In this document: one piece after another, positions 50,733-58,771 of the stretch | Layout: each line of letters begins with the position of its first letter | How positions within the stretch are numbered: position 1 is the first letter of the stretch | Assembly (NCBI GenBank): GCA_036500965.1 | Contig: DASYBC010000051.1 | Coordinates: 62,001-126,000 of the forward strand | DNA from: AP-15 sp036500965 | GTDB taxonomy: Bacteria; Pseudomonadota; Alphaproteobacteria; ATCC43930; CGMCC-115725 | DNA: 64,000 nt | Reading direction: 5' to 3' | Notes under the pieces: generated by a model | The model's input: only the letters and a program-made list of their open reading frames with translations | What the model was told of the DNA's origin: nothing | Database searches by the model: none | Translations under genes and position numbers: made by a program

Positions 50733-51845
50733 TCAGTCGATCGCGGCGTGAACCAGGTTGGCGACCCGGTCGAGGCGGGCCGAGTGGAACGGGTCGGGGG
50801 CCACGAAATTGCTGAGGTAGGTGAATGACACGCCGCTGGTCGGGTCGGCCCAGGAATACGAGGTTCCGGCGCCGCCATGGCCAAAGGTCTGCGGTGCTGC
50901 GATCGCGCCGAGGCCGCGGATGCGGTCGCTATCGCCGCGCACATGCGGCCCGAGCCCGCGATGCATCGGGATCCCGGCCATCTGGTCGTCGCCGCGCTCG
51001 CCGGTGTGGTTTTTGGTGACATAGGCGACGAGCCGCGGCGAGAACATCCGCACCTCGCCGAGCCGGCCGCCGCCGAGCAGCATCTGATAGAACGCCGCCA
51101 TGCCGCGCGCGGTCGCATAGCCGCCGCCGCTCGGCATGCCCGCCGCCTTGAACTCGGGCGAGTTGTCGCGCGGCTCGGGGGCATAGGTGTCGGCGCAGCG
51201 CCCCTGCTCCGCCGCCGGCACCCCGACGAAAATGTCGTTCGCGAGGCCGAGCGGGGTCAGCACCTTGTCGCGGATCACGTTGCGATAGTCTTGGCCGGTC
51301 ACCGCCTCGATCACCATCGCCTGGGTCAGGTGCGCGGCGCGCGGGTGGTATTGCATCCGGGTGCCCGGGGTCCAGTCGAGCGAGAAGTCGCACACCTCGG
51401 CGCGCATCCTTGCATGGTCGGTCCAGCTCGCCTGGGTCACATCGCCCGAGGGGAACCCGCCCTGATGGGTCATCACCTGTTGCAGGGTGATCTCGCCCTT
51501 GCCGCGCGCAGCAAATTCCGGCAGGTGATCGGCGATCCTGTCCATGAACGACAGCCGCCCTTCCTCGACCAGCGCCCACACCGCCGAGCTGGTCAGCACC
51601 TTGGTCTGGCTGAACAGCAGGAACAGCGTTTCGCCGGTCGCCGGCTCCTTGCGCGGCTCGGTCCTGGCATCGCCGTAGCTGCGGTAAAGCGCCAGCTGCC
51701 CGTGCCGAGCCAGCGCGATCTGCGCGCCGGGATAGCGGCCCTCCTCGATATGCTGACGGATCAGCCGGTCGAGATGCTGCAGCGGCCCCGTCGCGAAACC
51801 GAGCTGTGCGGGGTCGCCGGCGGGCAGTGGGTAATGGTCGGGCAT
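50733..51845 (-). CDS. serine hydrolase of the beta-lactamase / class C penicillin-binding fold
   Basis: ATG at 51845 gives 370 residues. The SxxK motif is SQTK in LFSQTKVLTS, preceded by GETLFLLF; the tyrosine motif is MQYHPRA; and the KTG equivalent is the C-terminal FGHGGAGTSYSW. This is the EstB/LpqH-type esterase-like branch more than a true beta-lactamase. There is no signal peptide, so a cytoplasmic esterase or amidase role is likely. It is divergent from the thiolase gene. Confidence 0.9.
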   Translation of the reverse strand: MPDHYPLPAGDPAQLGFATGPLQHLDRLIRQHIEEGRYPGAQIALARHGQLALYRSYGDARTEPRKEPATGETLFLLFSQTKVLTSSAVWALVEEGRLSFMDRIADHLPEFAARGKGEITLQQVMTHQGGFPSGDVTQASWTDHARMRAEVCDFSLDWTPGTRMQYHPRAAHLTQAMVIEAVTGQDYRNVIRDKVLTPLGLANDIFVGVPAAEQGRCADTYAPEPRDNSPEFKAAGMPSGGGYATARGMAAFYQMLLGGGRLGEVRMFSPRLVAYVTKNHTGERGDDQMAGIPMHRGLGPHVRGDSDRIRGLGAIAAPQTFGHGGAGTSYSWADPTSGVSFTYLSNFVAPDPFHSARLDRVANLVHAAID

Positions 51846-52009
51846 GGCTCGCTCCTTCCGAGAATTCGCGGCGGTAATGCTACATGAGGATCGCGCCCGG
51901 CGGGAGCGGAATGCGACATCCCTTCGGCTTGCTCGCAACGCTCGAGGCGCGCATGCTGACGCTCGAGGACAATGGCATCGCCCAGGCGCTGCCGAGAGGG
52001 GGAGCTGAT

Positions 52010-53212
52010 ATGCGCGAAGCCGTCATCGTCTCGACCGCGCGCACCCCGATCGGCCGCGCCTATCGTGGCGCCTTCAACGACACGCAAGCGCAGGCATTGG
52101 CCGGCCACGTCGTCGCCGAGGCGGTGCGGCGCGCCGGCGCCGATCTCGCTGAAGTCGAGGATGTCGTGCTCGGCGCCGCGTTGCAGCAGGGGTCGTCCGG
52201 CTACAACATCGCCCGCCAGGCGGCGATCCGCGCCGGGCTGCCGGTTTCGGTCGCTGGCATGACCGTCGATCGGCAATGCGCCTCGGGGCTGATGGCGATC
52301 GCGACCGCGGCGAAAGAGATCGTGCATGACGGCATGACGATCGCTGTCGGCGGCGGGGTCGAGTCGATATCGCTGGTGCAGAACGACAAGCGCAACGAAT
52401 ACCGCGCGCAGGACCAATGGTTGGTCGAGCACCAGCCGGATCTGTACATGACGATGATCGAGACCGCCGAGATCGTCGCCGAACGCTATCAGGTGACCCG
52501 CGAGGCGCAGGACGAATACGCGCTTTCCTCGCAGCAGCGTACCGCGGCGGCGCAGGCGAAGGGACGCCTCTCCGCCGAGATCGCGCCGCTCCCCTCGGTG
52601 ATGCGCGCCGAAAATCGCGAGACCGGCGAGGCGATGTCGGTCCCGGTCACCCTCGACAAGGACGAAGGCAACCGCCCATCGACGACGCTCGCCGGCCTCG
52701 CCGCGCTGAAGTCGGTGTTCCGCGACGGGCAGCGGGTCAAGGAAGGCAGGTTCATCACCGCCGGCAACGCCTCGCAGCTGTCCGACGGGGCCTCGGCCTC
52801 GCTGTTGATGGAAGCGAGCGAAGCCGAGCGCCGCGGGCTCGAGCCGCTCGGCGCCTATCGCGGCATTGCGGTCACCGGCTGCGCCCCGGACGAGATGGGG
52901 ATCGGCCCGGTCTTCGCCGTGCCGAAGCTGTTGCGCCAGCACGGGCTCGCGATCGACGACATCGGATTATGGGAATTGAACGAGGCGTTTGCGGTGCAGG
53001 CGCTCTATTGCCGCGACCGGCTCGGCATCGACCCCGCGCGCTACAATGTCGATGGCGGCGCGATCTCGATCGGCCATCCTTATGGCATGTCGGGCGCGCG
53101 CATGGTCGGGCACGCGCTGATCGAGGGCCGGCGGCGCGGCGTGCGCTTTGTCGTGGTCACGATGTGCGTCGGTGGCGGCATGGGTGCGGCCGGGCTGTTC
53201 GAGGTGTTGTGA
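52010..53212 (+). CDS. acetyl-CoA acyltransferase (thiolase)
   Basis: ATG at 52010 follows GAGAGGGGGAGC; 400 residues. Thiolase motifs: REAVIVSTARTPIGRA, nucleophile cysteine in VDRQCASGLMA, NVDGGAISIGHPYGMSGAR with the catalytic histidine, and CVGGGMGAAGLF with the second cysteine. It either cleaves 3-ketoacyl-CoA or condenses two acetyl-CoA. With the 3-hydroxyacyl-CoA dehydrogenase, ETF and acyl-CoA dehydrogenase elsewhere in the window it completes a beta-oxidation set except for an enoyl-CoA hydratase, which was not found. Confidence 0.96.
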   Translation: MREAVIVSTARTPIGRAYRGAFNDTQAQALAGHVVAEAVRRAGADLAEVEDVVLGAALQQGSSGYNIARQAAIRAGLPVSVAGMTVDRQCASGLMAIATAAKEIVHDGMTIAVGGGVESISLVQNDKRNEYRAQDQWLVEHQPDLYMTMIETAEIVAERYQVTREAQDEYALSSQQRTAAAQAKGRLSAEIAPLPSVMRAENRETGEAMSVPVTLDKDEGNRPSTTLAGLAALKSVFRDGQRVKEGRFITAGNASQLSDGASASLLMEASEAERRGLEPLGAYRGIAVTGCAPDEMGIGPVFAVPKLLRQHGLAIDDIGLWELNEAFAVQALYCRDRLGIDPARYNVDGGAISIGHPYGMSGARMVGHALIEGRRRGVRFVVVTMCVGGGMGAAGLFEVL

Positions 53213-53354
53213 GCAGCCGGTCACGACCGTTCAGGGTTCGTTTTGACTCCGAAGCTACTGGCCCAGATCATCGATGAATTTTTAAGTTAACTACTACATA
53301 TTGTTTTAGGTTCTATTAACCCCTTATTGCCACCAAAGTTGGCCGGTCATTGTC

Positions 53355-53382
53355 TTGACCGCCGGCCGACGCCGGTTATGGT
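53355..53382 (+). promoter_or_regulatory. candidate sigma-70 promoter for the lytic transglycosylase gene
   Basis: TTGACC (53355-53360), 16-bp spacer, TATGGT (53377-53382), about 50 bp before the ATG at 53432. The DNA just upstream (about 53260-53335) is strikingly AT-rich, which may act as an UP-like element. Confidence 0.4.
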
Positions 53383-53431
53383 GGCGGCTACCAAGCCATT
53401 ACCGAACCCTGGCCATTCCGGAAGCTCGACA

Positions 53432-54088
53432 ATGCGCTGCTCGCGACCGGCGTTGATGATCCTTTTGCTGAGCCAGGCTGTTGCCGGGCCGGCCATCGCC
53501 GGCGAGCGCAAGACACCGCACGGCGCTGCACGAGCGGCGGTCGCCAGCCCGCTCGACCGCGTCGCCTTCGCCGTGGACGGCGCCGAGTCGAGCCACGGCA
53601 CGAACGAGGCGATGTGGCGCCTCGATCCCGCCGGGCCGCAGGGCCCGATGCAGGTCACCGAAGCGGCGGCGACCGATGTCGGCGGCGGCGACCGCTTCGA
53701 CAGCACGGAAAATCGCGAGCTCGGCCGCGCCTATCTGGCGCAGCTGCACCACCGATACGGCAATTGGCCCGACGCGATCGCCGCCTATAATTGGGGGATC
53801 GGCAATTTCAACGCCTGGGTCAAGGCCGGGCGGCCGGCCAACGGGGTCGTGTTCGGCGTCTCGGCCTATCTGGGGCGCGTCCTGCGCGACAGCGGCCTGT
53901 GCGACGGCACCCCCGCGAAACGCGCGCCGCGCCTCCCCGCAGCGCCGGTCAATTGCGCCGATCTCGGCGCCTGGGAAGATGCCCTCGATGATGGCCGCGC
54001 CCCGCGCAGCCCCGGCGCCGAGCGTTTCTATTCCCAGCTCGGCAAGGCGATGCAGCTCGCCGCCCAGCACTCCGGCGGGCGGCGGTAG
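53432..54088 (+). CDS. exported lytic transglycosylase-like protein
   Basis: ATG at 53432 gives 218 residues with a signal peptide (RPALMILLLSQAVAGPAIAG). The SLT-type core follows: FAVDGAESSHGTNEAMW with the catalytic glutamate, AGPQGPMQVTEAAATDVG, RAYLAQLHHRYGNWPDAIAAYNWG. These are the ES, GxMQ and AYNxG motifs of family-1 lytic transglycosylases, which cut peptidoglycan glycan strands. The short C-terminal tail is not recognised. Confidence 0.86.
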   Translation: MRCSRPALMILLLSQAVAGPAIAGERKTPHGAARAAVASPLDRVAFAVDGAESSHGTNEAMWRLDPAGPQGPMQVTEAAATDVGGGDRFDSTENRELGRAYLAQLHHRYGNWPDAIAAYNWGIGNFNAWVKAGRPANGVVFGVSAYLGRVLRDSGLCDGTPAKRAPRLPAAPVNCADLGAWEDALDDGRAPRSPGAERFYSQLGKAMQLAAQHSGGRR

Positions 54089-54098
54089 TAGCCTGCCC

Positions 54099-54116
54099 GC
54101 GGCCCTCGCGGGCCGC
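54099..54116. terminator. strong GC hairpin between convergent genes
   Basis: GCGGCCC-TCGC-GGGCCGC is a perfect 7-bp stem with a tetraloop, lying between the ends of the transglycosylase gene and the opposite small membrane protein gene. No T-run is present on either side; it could serve both directions. Confidence 0.5.
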
Positions 54117-54125
54117 AGCGCTGGT

Positions 54126-54263
54126 CTACAGCGCGCTCCAGCTGCCAAGCAGCAGGGCCAGCCGCAGCGTGAGGTTCCACATCAGCAATATCAGCGCGAT
54201 GTTCGACAAGATCGCCGTCGACCATGGGAGCTTGCGATGCAACGAGCCGGCTGCCTGCGACAT
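54126..54263 (-). CDS. small single-helix membrane protein (45 residues)
   Basis: ATG at 54263 follows GGGAGAG at a suitable distance. The product MSQAAGSLHRKLPWSTAILS continues into one hydrophobic helix (NIALILLMWNLTLRLALLL) and stops. Positive residues before the helix suggest the N-terminus stays in the cytoplasm. No family is recognised. Its position behind a convergent hairpin and its good ribosome-binding site support it. Confidence 0.5.
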   Translation of the reverse strand: MSQAAGSLHRKLPWSTAILSNIALILLMWNLTLRLALLLGSWSAL

Positions 54264-54521
54264 AAGGTTCTCTCCCGCGCTTTCTCGCCCTTGGGTCGGA
54301 TGAAAGGCGATCATTCGACCGAAGGCAAGATTACGGCAAGAATCGCACCATTGCCGCAAGCCTATGTTATAGATACACTATTTTTGACGCGCGAACCCCT
54401 CCTGTAAAATCCGTCGACAGAATCGCCGATGGCGGCGGCCAGCGGCGAGCTCACTGCCGCGAACGCGCGAGCCATCGCCGGCCCGGCGCTCGCGAGTGTT
54501 CCCAGCCGCGGGTAAATCCGC

Positions 54522-54926
54522 TCAGGCTGCGGCGTGGTCGGCCGGCGCCGGCTCGTCCTTGTCGAAGTCGAACTCGACCTTGGCGCCGTGCGGGTCGTTG
54601 AAGAACAATTGCCAGATCCCGCCGCCGGGCAGCCGGCGCAGCTCGTATTCGATCCCTTCGCGCTTTAGGGTCGCGACCGTCGCGGGCAGATCCTTGGCGC
54701 TGAACGCCATGTGGTCGAGCACACCGGCGCGCTCTTGGGGCAGCGGGTCGCGGTGGATCACATGCAGGATCGGCGCGTCGCCGTCCTTGGCATAGAGCCA
54801 CCAGCCGGGAAACTGGAACGGCGGCCGCCACCCGACCCGGAAGCCGAACAGGTCGCAATAGAACCGGCGCGTCGCTTCGAGGTCGTCGCTCAACACGGTA
54901 AAGTGATTCATCGCCGCGACACTCAT
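54522..54926 (-). CDS. VOC-family (glyoxalase/dioxygenase-fold) protein
   Basis: ATG at 54926 gives 134 residues forming two beta-alpha-beta-beta-beta modules: MNHFTVLSDDLEATRRFYCDLFGF, then LHVIHRD, DHMAFSAKDLPATVATLKREG, and IWQLFFNDPHGAKVEFDFD. Metal-binding positions appear as the histidine in MNHFTV, a histidine in DHMAF and the final glutamate in VEFDF. VOC enzymes include glyoxalase I, extradiol dioxygenases and fosfomycin resistance proteins; the substrate here is unknown. Confidence 0.88.
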   Translation of the reverse strand: MSVAAMNHFTVLSDDLEATRRFYCDLFGFRVGWRPPFQFPGWWLYAKDGDAPILHVIHRDPLPQERAGVLDHMAFSAKDLPATVATLKREGIEYELRRLPGGGIWQLFFNDPHGAKVEFDFDKDEPAPADHAAA

Positions 54927-55062
54927 GCGGGCTCTCCTTCGCTGACACGAACGGCCGCGCAACCATCCGATGCCGCGGCCAAGGGGGCCAGCTTGGGCGA
55001 AAGCTTCGGCCGCCGTCAACTGCCGGGTGCGTTGCGATCGGTGGCGCGCGGCCTGAGGGTTA

Positions 55063-55125
55063 GACCATGATTCACGTATCGGATCGAAGCGCATGGCGCT
55101 CCGATCCGATACGTGAATCATGGTC
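55063..55125. repeat. perfect 24-bp inverted repeat, hairpin 1
   Basis: Left arm 55063-55086 (starts GACCATGATTCACG) and right arm 55102-55125 (ends CGTGAATCATGGTC) are exact reverse complements. The 15-nt centre contains a further AGCGC-ATG-GCGCT stem. The result is an almost uninterrupted hairpin of about 29 bp. Confidence 0.92.
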
Positions 55126-55140
55126 TCATCCTCGGAATCG

Positions 55141-55201
55141 AGAGCAGGATTCACGCGTGGAATGGAAGCTCTGTTTCCATTTCATGCGTGAATCCTGCTC
55201 T
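55141..55201. repeat. 26-bp inverted repeat with two wobble positions, hairpin 2
   Basis: Left arm 55141-55166 (starts AGAGCAGGATTCACGCG) pairs with 55176-55201 (ends GCGTGAATCCTGCTCT) apart from two C-to-T differences, which stay paired as G-U in the + strand RNA. The right edge overlaps the sensor kinase stop codon, so it is well placed to end that operon. It shares the GATTCACG core with hairpin 1. Confidence 0.92.
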
Positions 55202-56600
55202 AGGTCTCGCAGACCAGCTCGCGCGGTTGCGTCGATTGCCCGGTACTCTGCGGGAAGCGCAGCACGATGCGCAGCCCAGGCTGGTTCTCGCCGAGCTCGA
55301 CGGCGATCTGATGAAGGGCGGCGACAGCCCCGACCAAGGTGAGGCCGAGACCGCTGCCTGGCGTCGTCCGGCTGCTCTCCAACCGGTGAAACCGGCGAAA
55401 CACCCGGGCTCGTTCCTCCTCGGGGATTCCCGGCCCGGTATCGGCGAGCGCCACCTCGGCGCCGCTAGGCGCTGCGGCGGCGGTCAAGGCGATGGCCGCG
55501 CCGCGCGGCGAATGCTTCATCGCGTTCTCGATCAAATTCGCCAGCATTTGAGCCAGCAATTCATGGTCGCCGTTGACCAACAGCCCGGCCGCGATATCGG
55601 CGGCAAAGCTCTGCCCGCGCTCCTCGGCCATCGGCTGATAGACCTCGACCATCGTATGCAGCAGCTCGGACAGGTCGGTCTCGCGAAAATGCCGAGCAGC
55701 GCTGCCGCTTTCAACTTCCGCGATCCGCAACAGCGCGCCAAACGTCTCCAAAATCACATCGACATCGCCGATGCCGCGATCGATCGCGGCGCGAAGCTCG
55801 TCGGCCGACCGGGCCCGGTCGCGCGCAAGCTCGAGACGCTGGCGCAGGCGCGTCAGCGGGGTGCGTAAATCATGGGCGATGTCGTCCGAGACGTGACGGG
55901 TCGTCTCGATCGAGGCTGCGGTGCGGTCGAGCATGGCGTTGAGGCTGGCGGTCAGGTGGTCGAACTCGTCGTCGGTGCCGCGCACCGGCAGCCGGCGCGA
56001 GAAATCGCCGGTCATGATCTCGCGGGCGGTGCGGCCAATAGCCTCCACCCGGCGCAACAGCCCGCCGCTGATCACGGCACCGCCGCCAAAGGCGAGGATC
56101 AGCGTGATCGCAAAGCTCCAGCCGAAGGCCCGCAAGATCAGCCGGCCCATCTCGTTGCGCATATGGGCATCGACGCCGACCGCCAGGTATTCGCCGTCCA
56201 TCAGCGAGACCCCGCGGGCGTGAACCTGCCGGCGGCGGCCGGTCGGCCCGGCGGCGGCAAAGTCAAAGCTTCCGTCCTGTTGGCGCACCCCCGGCAGGTT
56301 GCCGGCCACCACCTTTCCGCCGCGGTCCTGCAGCAGGTAGAGCATCGGTCCGGCCGGCATCTGTCGCACCCGGTCCTCGATCGTCGTGGCGAGCATAGGC
56401 GCGCCGCCGACCCGCATCGCGGTTTCGAGCTCGGTCAGGTCGCTGTCGATCGCGGCATCGAGCTCGCTCGTCATATAAACCGCGGTTGCCCAGTAGATGA
56501 CCGCGAACAGGATCAGCGCCGACGTGCTGAACAAGAGCGCATAGAGGAGGGTTAGCCGGAAGCTCGAGGTCCGGACGACCCTAGTCAGGGCTGCGTACAC
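55200..56600 (-). CDS. two-component sensor histidine kinase
   Basis: The 466-residue kinase has TM1 at about 17-40, a periplasmic domain to about 155, TM2 at about 156-180, a HAMP region, and a DHp motif DDIAHDLRTPLTRLR with phospho-acceptor His243. The ATP domain shows LANLIENAMKHSP (N box), ADTGPGIP (G1) and GSGLGLTLV (G2). GTG starts the gene within the response regulator's end (20-bp overlap). The layout is that of OmpR-linked kinases such as CusS/QseC. It probably controls the divergent RND operon. Confidence 0.94.
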   Translation of the reverse strand: MYAALTRVVRTSSFRLTLLYALLFSTSALILFAVIYWATAVYMTSELDAAIDSDLTELETAMRVGGAPMLATTIEDRVRQMPAGPMLYLLQDRGGKVVAGNLPGVRQQDGSFDFAAAGPTGRRRQVHARGVSLMDGEYLAVGVDAHMRNEMGRLILRAFGWSFAITLILAFGGGAVISGGLLRRVEAIGRTAREIMTGDFSRRLPVRGTDDEFDHLTASLNAMLDRTAASIETTRHVSDDIAHDLRTPLTRLRQRLELARDRARSADELRAAIDRGIGDVDVILETFGALLRIAEVESGSAARHFRETDLSELLHTMVEVYQPMAEERGQSFAADIAAGLLVNGDHELLAQMLANLIENAMKHSPRGAAIALTAAAAPSGAEVALADTGPGIPEEERARVFRRFHRLESSRTTPGSGLGLTLVGAVAALHQIAVELGENQPGLRIVLRFPQSTGQSTQPRELVCET

Positions 56601-57258
56601 AATAGCCCGCCCCTCTGACGGTCTGGATCAGCCCCGGCCCGAAGCCCTTGTCGATCTTGGCGCGAAGCCGGCTGATATGGGTCTCGACGACGTTAGTGCG
56701 TGGGTCGAAATGCAGGTCCCACACCCGTTCGAGCAGCATCGTGCGGGTTACGACCTGGCCCGCATGCCGCATCAGATATTCGAGCAGCCGGAATTCTCGC
56801 GCCTGCAGCACGATCGGCTGACTGGCGCGGCGAACCGTCCGCGCGGCCAGATCGAGCTCGAGGTCGAGGACGCGCAGCGCGGTTTCCGCCGCCGCCGCTC
56901 GCGGGCGCCGAAGAAGCGCCGCGACGCGGGCAGCAAGCTCGGAAAAGGCGAAGGGTTTGACCAAGTAGTCGTCGCCGCCGACGTTCAGTCCGGCGACCCG
57001 GTCCTCGACCCCGCCGAGTGCCGTTAAAAACAGCACCGGGGTCTCGTCGCCGGCGCCGCGCAAGGTGCGAACCAGCCTGAGCCCGTCGACCCCAGGCAGC
57101 ATGCGGTCGACGATCAATAGATCGAAGCCCTCATCCATCGCGCAGGCCAGCCCCGCCCCGCCAGAAGCGGCGCACGCGACCACATGGCCGCCTTCCCTCA
57201 GGCCGTTGGCAATGTATTCGGCGGTTTCGCCGTCGTCCTCGATCAGCAGGATCTTCAA
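56581..57258 (-). CDS. OmpR/PhoB-family response regulator
   Basis: The 225-residue regulator has a receiver domain with EDDGE acidic pocket, phospho-acceptor Asp51 in IVDRMLPGVDG, the Thr switch in LFLTALGG and the lysine in YLVKPFAF. The winged-helix output domain shows QAREFRLLEYLMRH and HISRLRAKID, ending VRGAGYCV. It is divergent from the OMF-adaptor-RND operon with a 151-bp control region that includes a short AT-rich segment (57331-57346), a likely binding area. Confidence 0.95.
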   Translation of the reverse strand: MKILLIEDDGETAEYIANGLREGGHVVACAASGGAGLACAMDEGFDLLIVDRMLPGVDGLRLVRTLRGAGDETPVLFLTALGGVEDRVAGLNVGGDDYLVKPFAFSELAARVAALLRRPRAAAAETALRVLDLELDLAARTVRRASQPIVLQAREFRLLEYLMRHAGQVVTRTMLLERVWDLHFDPRTNVVETHISRLRAKIDKGFGPGLIQTVRGAGYCVRSPD

Positions 57259-57409
57259 GCCTCGCCGCCTTTCCGGCGAAAACGCGCCCCGGAGCGCAAC
57301 ACTGCGAAAATCATCCCCGGCGGCGTCAAGTTACAAATTCCCAATCTGGCGGACAGCACGAGCCAATCGGCGCGGTGCTAAGGTGATCGGGAACAGACGA
57401 TCCTGGCTG

Positions 57410-58771
57410 ATGACCGTGCGCAACAAGCTCCTGGCGCTGGGTGCCGTGCTGCTGCTCGCGGCCTGTGCGAATGACGGACTGCCGCTGCCCACGCGGCCCG
57501 ATCTCGCCTCCAGCCTGGCGCAGCTCGACCTATTCTTGCCCAAACAGACCCCGCGCGACCCGCCGCCGGCGATCGACACCGCTCAGCCGCTGACGATCGA
57601 CCAGATCGGCCTGATCGCCATTCTCAACGATCCGGACCTCAAATCTGAGCGCGGCCAGCTCGGTGTCGCCCGGGCCAAGCTGCTGCAAGCGACGCTGCTG
57701 CCGAACCCTGCAGCCAATTTCGCGTTGGCAGCGCTCCTTGGCGGGCCCGGATCGTCCTCGGCGATCAGCGGCGGGCTTTCGGAAGACCTGGTCGCGATCA
57801 TCCTGCGCCACGCCCGCGTCCAATCGGCGCGTGCCGGAATGTACCAGGTCAACGCCGATCTGTTGTGGGGCGAATGGCAGGTCGCGCAAAAAGCGCGCCA
57901 GCTGGCGCTCGACATCTATGCAGGCGAGCACGCGATTGCGCTGACAGGGCGGGAGCTCCGATTGATCGAGGCAGAGATTGCCCAGGTCACCGCCGCAATA
58001 TCCGCCGGCAATCTGACCTTGACGGCACTCTCGCCGCTGCTCGCGGCCAAAGCCGCCGCAGAGCAGTCGCTGGCCGCGCTCGGCCTCGGCCAGCTGAAGA
58101 ATTGGCAGACTCTCGACGCGCGGCTCGGTCTGGTTCCGAGTGTGCGCTTTGCCATCGCGCAGCCGGTCTTCGGGCCATTGCCGCCCAACCTCGACTTGCT
58201 CGCCGCGACCTTGCCCGAGCGCCGCCCCGATCTCGCCGCGCTCCGCTTCGGCTATAGCTCGGCCGAGGCCGATGTCAGGGCGGCGATCCTCGGCCAGTTT
58301 CCGGCGCTCACTCTGGGCGGCGCCGGCGGGCGGGATACGACGGCGGTGCTGAGCGGAGGGCCCACCTTCACCGTCGCCTTGCCGATCTTCGACCGCAACC
58401 AGGGCGTGATCGCGCAAAGCCGGGCGACCCGATTGCTGCTGCGCGAGCAATACCAGGCCCGGCTCGATGCGGCGGTCGCCGACATCCATGCCCTGTCGGC
58501 AGAGCTTACCACCTTGTCGGCCGATCGTGCCGCCGCGCGTCAGGCCGCCGCCGCAGCGAACGCGCTCGCGACGACGGCGCGGCAAGCCTACGCGCAAGGC
58601 AATCTCGACCAGCGAACCTTGACCGATTACGAGACGACGGCGCTCGAGCGGGCGCTTCAGGTCGTCGAGTTCGAGCGCCAGATCGGCGAGGACCGGGTCT
58701 TTCTCGCCGTCGAGCTCGGTCTCGGTTTGCCGCCGACGCGGCTCGCGCCGGCCGATCGGACCGCGCTGTGA
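57410..58771 (+). CDS. outer membrane efflux lipoprotein (TolC/CzcC-like)
   Basis: ATG at 57410 gives 453 residues. The leader ends in a lipobox (LLLAACAND), so the protein is lipid-anchored. Two long helical repeats (about 80-240 and 260-440) with sequences such as AKLLQATLLPNPAANF and LPERRPDLAALRFGYSSAEADVRAAILGQ are typical of outer membrane factors, where RPD.. marks the second repeat. It forms the channel of the tripartite pump. Stop overlaps the adaptor start (GTGA). Confidence 0.9.
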   Translation: MTVRNKLLALGAVLLLAACANDGLPLPTRPDLASSLAQLDLFLPKQTPRDPPPAIDTAQPLTIDQIGLIAILNDPDLKSERGQLGVARAKLLQATLLPNPAANFALAALLGGPGSSSAISGGLSEDLVAIILRHARVQSARAGMYQVNADLLWGEWQVAQKARQLALDIYAGEHAIALTGRELRLIEAEIAQVTAAISAGNLTLTALSPLLAAKAAAEQSLAALGLGQLKNWQTLDARLGLVPSVRFAIAQPVFGPLPPNLDLLAATLPERRPDLAALRFGYSSAEADVRAAILGQFPALTLGGAGGRDTTAVLSGGPTFTVALPIFDRNQGVIAQSRATRLLLREQYQARLDAAVADIHALSAELTTLSADRAAARQAAAAANALATTARQAYAQGNLDQRTLTDYETTALERALQVVEFERQIGEDRVFLAVELGLGLPPTRLAPADRTAL

